From Halanaerobium salsuginis (GTDB lineage: Bacteria; Bacillota; Halanaerobiia; Halanaerobiales; Halanaerobiaceae): 48,769 bases of DNA. Both the position numbers and the translations under genes were made by a program. Location of the stretch: the NCBI RefSeq assembly GCF_900114545.1, contig NZ_FOTI01000022.1, positions 1 to 48,769 on the forward strand, written 5' to 3'. Below the pieces are notes generated by a model. That model was given only the letters and a program-made list of their open reading frames with translations. It was not told the DNA's origin and made no database searches. Positions 42,224-48,769 of the stretch are shown here, piece by piece (position 1 is the stretch's first letter; each line of letters starts with the position of its first letter).

Positions 42224-44561
42224 TATTTTCATCCTTTAATAAGAGAATATCTATCACTTCATCCATATGAGAAACAAATTTAACATTTAAATCTCTAGTA
42301 ATATCATTATCAATTTCATGATAATTGTTTTCATTCTTAGCCGGAATAATAAAATGGTTAATTCCAGCTCGCTGACCAGCCAAAATTTTGGTTTTCAAAC
42401 CGCCAATTGGCAGAACTCTACCTCGCAGAGAAATTTCTCCAGTCATCGCATAATCTCCTCTTACTTTGCGTCCAGTTAAGGCAGATGCAAGAGCAGTTGC
42501 AATAGTTATCCCAGCTGAAGGTCCATCTTTAGGCACAGCACCCTGTGGAACATGAATATGAATATCATATTTCTTATAAAAACCATCAGAAAGAGCAAGT
42601 TGATTTTGTTTTGAACGGATATAACTTAAAGCTGCTTGAGCAGATTCTTTCATTACATCTCCTAAAGAACCAGTTAAAATCAATTCACCTTTACCTGGCA
42701 CAACAGCAACTTCAATATCGAGAATATCTCCACCTGCTTGATTATAGGCAAGTCCAGTTGCTACTCCTACTCGATCTTCTAGTTCACTTTCTTGATGTTC
42801 ATAATCAGGTAAGCCAAGATATTTTTCAACACTATTAACAGCAACTAAAGCTTTATTTTTTCTTCCTTCTACAAACTCTTTAGCAACTTTACGGGTAATT
42901 GCAGCCAGACGCCTTTCTAAATTACGTACTCCAGCTTCACGAGTATATTCTCTAATAACTTTATAAATAGCATTGGTTGAAATGTTTAATTTATCACTAT
43001 CAAGGCCATGATCTTCATAAATACCTGGTAAGAGATGTCTTTCTGCAATCTTAATTTTTTCGTCTTCTGTATAACCTGGTATTTCAATTAATTCCATTCT
43101 ATCCAGCAGAGGTGCTGGTATAGTATGAATAACATTGGCTGTTGTTACAAAAAGAACCTGAGAAAGATCAAACGGAACTTCTAAATAATGATCAGCAAAC
43201 TCTTTATTCTGTTCTGGATCAAGTACTTCCAATAGTGCAGAAGCTGGATCACCTCTAAAATCAGAACTCATTTTATCAACTTCATCAAGTAAGAAAACAG
43301 GGTTTTTAGTTCCTGCCTCTCGCATAGCATTAATTATTCGGCCAGGACGAGATCCAATATATGTTCTCCGATGACCTCTAATTTCAGCTTCATCTCTTAC
43401 ACCACCAAGTGAAAGACGGACAAAATCTCTATTTAAAGCTCTCGCGATTGACCTTCCCAAAGAAGTCTTACCAACCCCTGGAGCACCGACTAAACAGAGA
43501 ATTGGACTTTTTTTATTAGAAGCTAATTTTCGAACAGCAAGATACTCCAGAATTCTTTCTTTAACATCTTTAAGTCCATAATGATTTTCTTCCAGTATCT
43601 TTTCTGATTTCTTAATATCTACTTCATCAGCTTTGCTTTTATCCCAGGGAAGATCTAAAATGCAATCAAGATAATTTCGAATTACAGTTGCTTCTGGCGA
43701 CATATCAGGGGTACGATCAAGTTTTTCAATTTCTTCCTCAACTTTTTCAGCTACTTTTTCTGGCAAGTTTAATTCTGCCAACTGCTCATAATAATACTCA
43801 ATCTCAGCGGCAGCATCACTATCTTCATCCAATTCATCTTGAATAACTTTCATTTTTTCTCTTAAATAATATTCTTTTTGATTTTTTTCAACTTTCTTCT
43901 TAACTCTACGATTAATATCTTGCTCTATCTTTAAAACTTCTATTTCATCCTGCAGCAGTGAAAGCATTTTTTCTAGACGAGCAACAATATCGGTTGCCTC
44001 AAGTAATTCCTGTAATTCTTGATATTTTAAATCCACCTGAGAAGAAATAACATCAGCCAGTCTACCTGGATCTTCAATATTACTAACTGACATAATAGTT
44101 TCAGCAGGAAGATTTCTGTTATATTTTATATAACGTTCAAATTCTTTAATAACTGTTCTCATTAAAGCTTTAATATCTTTATCAACAGTTATTTTTTCTT
44201 CTTTACAGGACTGCACTTCAGTTAAAAAGTATTCTTCTGTATCAATAAAATTAATTATTTTAGCTCTTTCTAAACCTTCAACAACTACTTTTATCATTCC
44301 ATTAGGAAGTTTAACTAACTGCTTAACTTCCGCAATAGTTCCAAAGCCATAGATATCTTCTATTTCAGGTTCCTCAACTGTTTCATCCTTTTGGGCAGCA
44401 ATAATTATCTTTTTTTCTTCCATCATTGCTTCTTCTAATGCAGCAATAGACTTGTCTCTGCCAACTAAAAGCGGAATTACCATATGAGGAAAAACAATTA
44501 CTCCTCGTGAAGCAAGTAAGGGTAATTCTAGTATTTTTTCATTTTCATTTACTTCAGCCAT
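42210..44561 (-). CDS. lon: ATP-dependent protease Lon
   Basis: A 783-aa LonA protease degrading misfolded and regulatory proteins in the cytoplasm. The N-terminal LON domain (about 1-200) starts ILELPLLASRGVIVFPHMVIPLL. The AAA+ module has Walker A GAPGVGKTS (about 356) and Walker B VFLLDEVDKM. The protease domain has the catalytic Ser in PKDGPSAGIT (near 682) and Lys in GLKTKILAG (near 724). The ATG at 44561 has AGAGGTG upstream. It follows the clpX terminator, so it has its own promoter; no CIRCE or CtsR-like repeat is evident. Confidence 0.95.
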   Translation of the reverse strand: MAEVNENEKILELPLLASRGVIVFPHMVIPLLVGRDKSIAALEEAMMEEKKIIIAAQKDETVEEPEIEDIYGFGTIAEVKQLVKLPNGMIKVVVEGLERAKIINFIDTEEYFLTEVQSCKEEKITVDKDIKALMRTVIKEFERYIKYNRNLPAETIMSVSNIEDPGRLADVISSQVDLKYQELQELLEATDIVARLEKMLSLLQDEIEVLKIEQDINRRVKKKVEKNQKEYYLREKMKVIQDELDEDSDAAAEIEYYYEQLAELNLPEKVAEKVEEEIEKLDRTPDMSPEATVIRNYLDCILDLPWDKSKADEVDIKKSEKILEENHYGLKDVKERILEYLAVRKLASNKKSPILCLVGAPGVGKTSLGRSIARALNRDFVRLSLGGVRDEAEIRGHRRTYIGSRPGRIINAMREAGTKNPVFLLDEVDKMSSDFRGDPASALLEVLDPEQNKEFADHYLEVPFDLSQVLFVTTANVIHTIPAPLLDRMELIEIPGYTEDEKIKIAERHLLPGIYEDHGLDSDKLNISTNAIYKVIREYTREAGVRNLERRLAAITRKVAKEFVEGRKNKALVAVNSVEKYLGLPDYEHQESELEDRVGVATGLAYNQAGGDILDIEVAVVPGKGELILTGSLGDVMKESAQAALSYIRSKQNQLALSDGFYKKYDIHIHVPQGAVPKDGPSAGITIATALASALTGRKVRGDYAMTGEISLRGRVLPIGGLKTKILAGQRAGINHFIIPAKNENNYHEIDNDITRDLNVKFVSHMDEVIDILLLKDENNADN

Positions 44562-44651
44562 TATCTTCACCTCTTTTAACAGTATTAATTTTACTTATAT
44601 TAGTATTTCTCGATTTCTAGCTTTTTACCTTTAAAATATTAAAAAAAGGAA

Positions 44652-44689
44652 AGAGATAATACCACCCTGATCAGAGTAATATTATCTCT
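44652..44689 (-). terminator. Terminator after clpX
   Basis: AGAGATAATA pairs with TATTATCTCT; on the minus strand the stem is followed by CTTTCCTTTTTTT. It separates tig-clpP-clpX from lon-engB. Confidence 0.8.
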
Positions 44690-44753
44690 CTAGAAAATCA
44701 AATTAGTCCTACACAGAATCTAATAGAACTCATTTATTTAAATATTAATGCTT

Positions 44754-46013
44754 TTAGGCGCTTTCTTCTTCCTCTTCTTCTTCAAGCTCAAGAACAGGAT
44801 CAGCATTTTCTATAATTACATCTTTAGTAATTATGCATTTTTTTATTTCAGGTCGTGATGGTAAATCATACATTATATCAAGCACTGCATTTTCAACTAC
44901 AGAACGCAGTCCACGTGCACCTGTTTTTCTAGCTAAAGCTTTTTCTGCTATCGCCTGCAATGCTTCTTCAGTAAATTCTAACTCTATTTCATCCATTGCA
45001 AAGAATTTTTCATACTGTTTTACTAAAGCATTACGAGGTTCCTGCATAATTCTAACCATGTCTTCAGATTCTAACTGATCTAGAGTAACCTGAATTGGCA
45101 TTCTACCGATAAATTCTGGAATTAAACCATAATGAAGTAAATCTTGTGGTTGAATATGCTTTAAAACATCACCAATATTTTTACTTTCATCTTTAGATTT
45201 TATATCAGCACCAAAACCCATAACTTTCTGGCTAATCCTTGAATTTATTAATTTATCCAGACCATCGAAAGCCCCCCCAGCAATAAATAAAATATTAGTT
45301 GTATCTATCTGAATAAACTCTTGATGAGGATGTTTACGTCCTCCCTGTGGAGGTACACTGGCAACTGTTCCTTCAATTATTTTTAATAAAGCCTGCTGAA
45401 CTCCTTCTCCAGAAACATCTCTAGTTATAGAAGTATTTTCAGACTTACGTGCAATCTTATCAATTTCATCAATATAGATAATTCCTTTTTCAGCTTTTTC
45501 GATGTCATAATCTGCTGATTGAATTAACTTAAGTAAAATATTTTCAACATCTTCCCCAACATAACCAGCTTCTGTTAAAGAAGTAGCATCTGTAATTGCA
45601 AAAGGAACATCTAGAATTCTGGCCAGAGTCTGGGCCAGCAGTGTTTTACCACAGCCAGTTGGCCCGACCATCATAATATTACTTTTCTGTAATTCGACAT
45701 CATCAACAACCATATTAGAGTTGACTCTTTTATAATGGTTATAAACAGCAACAGCCAGTGACTTTTTTGCTCTCTCCTGACCAATTACATACTGGTCAAG
45801 AATATCTTTTATTTCTTTAGGCTTAGGAACATTGCTAAATTCCAGATCCAGCTCTTCATCAAATTCTTCTTCTACAATTTCATTACAGAGCTCGATACAT
45901 TCATCACAAATATAAACTCCCGGGCCAGCAACAAGTTTCTTCACCTGATCCTGTTTTTTACCACAAAAAGAACATTTTAGTTCTCCATCTTCTTGATCTC
46001 CAAATTTAAACAT
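44754..46013 (-). CDS. clpX: ATP-dependent Clp protease ATP-binding subunit ClpX
   Basis: A 419-aa AAA+ unfoldase that feeds substrates to ClpP. The N-terminal zinc-binding domain has two CxxC pairs ([16 protein letters not shown], residues 14-40). Walker A is GPTGCGKT (about 118), Walker [11 protein letters not shown], and the ClpP-docking IGF-type loop reads KVMGFGADI (IGF replaced by MGF). The C-terminus is highly acidic ([11 protein letters not shown]). It lies 22 nt after clpP, as a co-transcribed pair. Confidence 0.95.
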   Translation of the reverse strand: MFKFGDQEDGELKCSFCGKKQDQVKKLVAGPGVYICDECIELCNEIVEEEFDEELDLEFSNVPKPKEIKDILDQYVIGQERAKKSLAVAVYNHYKRVNSNMVVDDVELQKSNIMMVGPTGCGKTLLAQTLARILDVPFAITDATSLTEAGYVGEDVENILLKLIQSADYDIEKAEKGIIYIDEIDKIARKSENTSITRDVSGEGVQQALLKIIEGTVASVPPQGGRKHPHQEFIQIDTTNILFIAGGAFDGLDKLINSRISQKVMGFGADIKSKDESKNIGDVLKHIQPQDLLHYGLIPEFIGRMPIQVTLDQLESEDMVRIMQEPRNALVKQYEKFFAMDEIELEFTEEALQAIAEKALARKTGARGLRSVVENAVLDIMYDLPSRPEIKKCIITKDVIIENADPVLELEEEEEEESA

Positions 46014-46035
46014 TCTATCACCTCACAGGCTAAAA

Positions 46036-46632
46036 TTACTTTTCTTTTAAATCATTTCGGGTAATTACTTCATCTATCAGGCCATAGTCAACTGCTTCTT
46101 CAGCTGTCATAAAATAATCTTTTTCTACATCCTGAGCAATTTTCTCTGCATCCTGTCCGGTATGCTTACTGAGAATTTGATTGAGCAGTTCTCTAATCCG
46201 CATTAATTCTTTAATATGAATTTCAGCATCAGTAGCTTTACCTTGAGCACCACCAGCAGGCTGATGAATCATTACTCTAGCATAAGGCAGAGCATAACGC
46301 TTACCTGGAGCACCAGCTGCTAATAAAAGAGCTCCCGCACTTGCAGCCTGGCCCATACCAATTGTAACAACATCTGGTTTTATATACTGCATGGTATCAT
46401 ACATTGCCATAGCAGCAGTTACTGAACCACCAGGACTATTTATATATAAATAGATATCTTTATCAGGATCATCTGCTTCTAAGAAAAGCAGCTGAGCAAC
46501 TACAGCATTTGCAATATCATCTGTTACAGGTGAACCTAAAAATACAATTCTATCTTTTAATAGACGCGAATAAATATCATAAGATCTTTCCCCACGATTT
46601 GTTTGTTCAACTACCATTGGAATTAGACTCAT
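46036..46632 (-). CDS. clpP: ATP-dependent Clp protease proteolytic subunit ClpP
   Basis: A 198-aa serine peptidase forming the tetradecameric ClpP barrel. The catalytic triad is visible: Ser in [12 protein letters not shown] (near 99), His in [11 protein letters not shown] (near 124) and Asp in [10 protein letters not shown] (near 173). The short N-terminal propeptide-like [16 protein letters not shown] is standard. The ATG has AAGGGGG upstream. The adjacent clpX supplies the unfoldase, and trigger factor lies upstream by 105 nt. Confidence 0.96.
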   Translation of the reverse strand: MSLIPMVVEQTNRGERSYDIYSRLLKDRIVFLGSPVTDDIANAVVAQLLFLEADDPDKDIYLYINSPGGSVTAAMAMYDTMQYIKPDVVTIGMGQAASAGALLLAAGAPGKRYALPYARVMIHQPAGGAQGKATDAEIHIKELMRIRELLNQILSKHTGQDAEKIAQDVEKDYFMTAEEAVDYGLIDEVITRNDLKEK

Positions 46633-46737
46633 TATAAAAACCCCCTTGAATTTAAAATTAGCTTTTCTATTTCAGTATAAATTATATGCAATAATTAATT
46701 AGAAAAACAGTTAGTATTTAACATTTTCTTATTTAGG

Positions 46738-48018
46738 TTAATTATTTTCGATTAAGAAATCAATTGTTTTTTGACGCTTGATATCTTCTTTTAAATGATG
46801 AAGTTGTCCTTGCATTTGGAAAATTGCTTTAATTTTTTCTGGCTCTTGATCGTGCATTTCAGCAATTTCATCAATTTCTTCATCTAATTCTTCATCAGTC
46901 ACTTCAATTTCTTCTAAATCAGCAATTGCTTCTAAAACTAGTAACTCTTTAGCTCTATCAGCAGCTGTTTCTTTATTCTGCTCTCTCCAACCAGCTTCAT
47001 CCATACCTAAATAATTAAAGTATGTTTCAACATCCATCCCCTGCTGAGAAATAGACTGAGAAAGGCTCTGGAACATTTGATCAAGCTGCTCGTCTATTAA
47101 TGTATCAGTAATATCTACTTCAGCATTTTCGCTTGCTTTTTTAATTAATTCTTCTCTAAAATTATTTTCAACACTAGTTTCTTTTTGAGCTGCTAATTCT
47201 TCTTCGATGCTAACTCTAAGTTCATCTATAGTTTCGTAATCACTTGCTTCAATAGCAAAGTCATTATCAAGCTCTGGAACTTCTTTGACTTTTATTTCTT
47301 TTAATGTTACATCAAATGTAGCATCTGCCCCCGCTAAATCATCAGCATGATAATCTTCCGGGAAAGTAACTTCTACGTTTTTAGTTTCACCAACTTTTAA
47401 ACCAATTAATTGTTCTTCAAAACCAGGGATAAAACTACCGGAACCAATCTCTAAGCTATATTCTTCAGCAGATCCGCCTGGGAATTCTTCACCATCAACA
47501 TAACCAGTGAAATCAATAATTGCAAAATCTCCATCCTGTAGTTCTTCTCTATCAGAACTTACCAGCTGGCTATGTTCATTTTGCATTTTTTCTAAACGAG
47601 CATTAACTTCATCTTCTCCTACTTCAGCATCTTCTTTTTCAATACCAAGCTCTTTGTACTCGCCAAGTTTAACTTCTGGTTTCACTTCAACAATTGCTGT
47701 AAAAGTTGCAGGTTCTCCAGCAGCAATATAGAATTCTTCAATATCAGGTTGAGCAACTGGTTCGATATCAGTTTCTTCTACAGCTTCACTGTAACCTTGA
47801 GGAATTAAGATATCAAGTGCATCTTTATGAAGTACCTCTTTGCCAAATCTATTTTCAATAATTTTACGAGGTGCCTTTCCTTTCCTAAAACCAGGAATAG
47901 ATACATCTTTAACTACTTTCTTATATGCTTGAGTTAAAGCTTGATCAACCTTATCACTTTCTATTTCAACTTCCAACTTAATTTTATTTCCTTCAAGTAC
48001 TTCTTTTTTTACTTCCAT
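46738..48018 (-). CDS. tig: Trigger factor (ribosome-associated chaperone)
   Basis: A 426-aa chaperone and peptidyl-prolyl isomerase. The N-terminal ribosome-binding domain carries the signature KDVSIPGFRKGKAPRKIIENRFG. The central FKBP-like PPIase domain is GDFAIIDFTGYVDGEEFPGG (about 160-180), and a helical C-terminal domain follows. The ATG at 48018 has GGAGG 7 nt upstream; the in-frame ATG at 48057 has none. It is first in the tig-clpP-clpX order conserved in many bacteria and lies downstream of a tRNA-Leu and a GC-rich hairpin. Confidence 0.95.
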   Translation of the reverse strand: MEVKKEVLEGNKIKLEVEIESDKVDQALTQAYKKVVKDVSIPGFRKGKAPRKIIENRFGKEVLHKDALDILIPQGYSEAVEETDIEPVAQPDIEEFYIAAGEPATFTAIVEVKPEVKLGEYKELGIEKEDAEVGEDEVNARLEKMQNEHSQLVSSDREELQDGDFAIIDFTGYVDGEEFPGGSAEEYSLEIGSGSFIPGFEEQLIGLKVGETKNVEVTFPEDYHADDLAGADATFDVTLKEIKVKEVPELDNDFAIEASDYETIDELRVSIEEELAAQKETSVENNFREELIKKASENAEVDITDTLIDEQLDQMFQSLSQSISQQGMDVETYFNYLGMDEAGWREQNKETAADRAKELLVLEAIADLEEIEVTDEELDEEIDEIAEMHDQEPEKIKAIFQMQGQLHHLKEDIKRQKTIDFLIENN

Positions 48019-48081
48019 TAATATTCCTCCTAACTGATATTTAAATAAAAATTTCAAAAAAACCCTCTATATGTTAATAAT

Positions 48082-48111
48082 CCCCGATCTGGCACCGGGC
48101 CAATATCGGGG
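48082..48111 (-). terminator. GC-rich hairpin between tRNA-Leu and tig
   Basis: CCCCGAT pairs with ATCGGGG, with an inner TTGGC/GCCAG stem on the minus strand. The following bases are ATTATTAAC with no U run, so it is either an imperfect terminator of the tRNA transcript or a leader structure of tig. Confidence 0.5.
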
Positions 48112-48131
48112 TCAATGACAGAATTTTAAAA

Positions 48132-48217
48132 TGGTGCGAAAGGTGGGACTCGAACCCACACGGGGATTACCCACTAGATCCTAAATCTAGCGCGTCTGCC
48201 AATTCCGCCACTTTCGC
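48132..48217 (-). tRNA. tRNA-Leu (anticodon TAG)
   Basis: A class II tRNA on the minus strand, 86 nt including encoded CCA: acceptor GCGAAAG/CTTTCGC, D arm TGGCGGAATTGGCAGACGC, anticodon stem-loop CTAGA-TTTAGGA-TCTAG giving TAG, a long variable arm (TGGGTAATCCCCG) and T arm GTGGGTTCGAGTCCCAC. It reads CUN codons. Confidence 0.97.
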
Positions 48218-48268
48218 TCATTCAATAATGTGAATCAGAATTTTTTCTTTTTCACAAAAGCACCTATA

Positions 48269-48297
48269 ATTTTAGCATAGGTAATTAAACTTGTCAA
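48269..48297 (-). promoter_or_regulatory. Promoter of tRNA-Leu
   Basis: -35 TTGACA (48292-48297), 17-bp spacer and -10 TAAAAT (48269-48274) on the minus strand, about 45 nt before the tRNA 5' end. Confidence 0.8.

Positions 48298-48769
<472 letters not shown>

Noticed and set aside
45200-45240. ClpX docking loop reading MGF instead of IGF
   Set aside because: LGF, IGF and MGF variants occur in functional ClpX proteins; not unusual enough to report.

Overview
The window reads as an AT-rich, low-GC Firmicutes chromosome with strong AGGAGG-type ribosome binding sites and frequent GTG/TTG starts. A fermentative, sugar-using anaerobe of the Halanaerobiales type (Halanaerobium-like) fits best. One supporting clue is that all four extracytoplasmic solute-binding proteins have ordinary cleavable signal peptides ending in AxA/AxQ-like sites and none has a lipobox cysteine. 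That is expected of a cell with a periplasm and outer membrane rather than a monoderm. The genus is an inference; no rRNA gene is present.

Layout. 1-271: N-terminal end of an ISL3-type transposase and a possible element end. 408-8901: two adjacent ribose/xylose-type sugar ABC operons on the minus strand (regulator-ATPase-permease-binding protein, then ATPase-permease-binding protein). Their promoters are nearly identical from the -35 to the -10 box and both carry GTATGTAC just downstream, so one GntR/LacI-type regulator probably controls both. 9030-10810: the conserved UPF0237 (ACT) / UPF0210 pair. 11000-14161: xylulokinase, a ROK-family XylR-like repressor and a cupin. 14450-16001 (plus strand): an NAD-dependent epimerase-like protein and an HD hydrolase. 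16112-22502: an arabinoside-utilisation operon (AraR-like repressor, binding protein, two permeases, GH127 beta-L-arabinofuranosidase) with a sigma-A promoter and a perfect 16-bp operator directly after the -10 box. 22522-23418: lipid/diacylglycerol kinase.

23710-29744: a TRAP transporter (dctPQM-like) downstream of a YesM/YesN-type two-component system. 29926-31210: a CRISPR array of 18 repeats and 17 spacers with no cas genes in the window. The repeat polarity (handle ATTGAAAC), an AT-rich leader on the high-coordinate side and a terminator on the low-coordinate side all say it is transcribed from the minus strand. 31607-31683: tRNA-Arg(CCT). 31720-35379: a methyl-accepting chemotaxis gene cut in two by a complete 1919-bp IS1182-family element with 28-bp perfect terminal inverted repeats and a 7-bp target duplication. 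Removing the element and one duplicate restores an uninterrupted frame of 577 codons.

35586-40556: a ZIP metal transporter, a polyprenyl diphosphate synthase overlapping an ApbE flavin transferase, and, divergently, a type II NADH dehydrogenase-like flavoprotein with a C-terminal DoxX-like membrane domain. The last three look like a small flavin/quinone electron-transfer locus. 40688-48018: a methyltransferase, then the conserved protein quality-control block engB-lon-clpX-clpP-tig. 48132-48217: tRNA-Leu(TAG). 48561-48769: start of an IS30-family transposase running off the window.

As a whole the first 22 kb is a pentose/arabinoside uptake and catabolism island: external arabinosides enter through several ABC systems, GH127 releases L-arabinose, and xylulokinase feeds the pentose phosphate pathway. 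No entirely new protein system was identified. The less ordinary material is the IS-split chemoreceptor, the paired sugar promoters, RNA hairpins and an orphan Shine-Dalgarno at transporter gene junctions, and the NDH-2/DoxX fusion.
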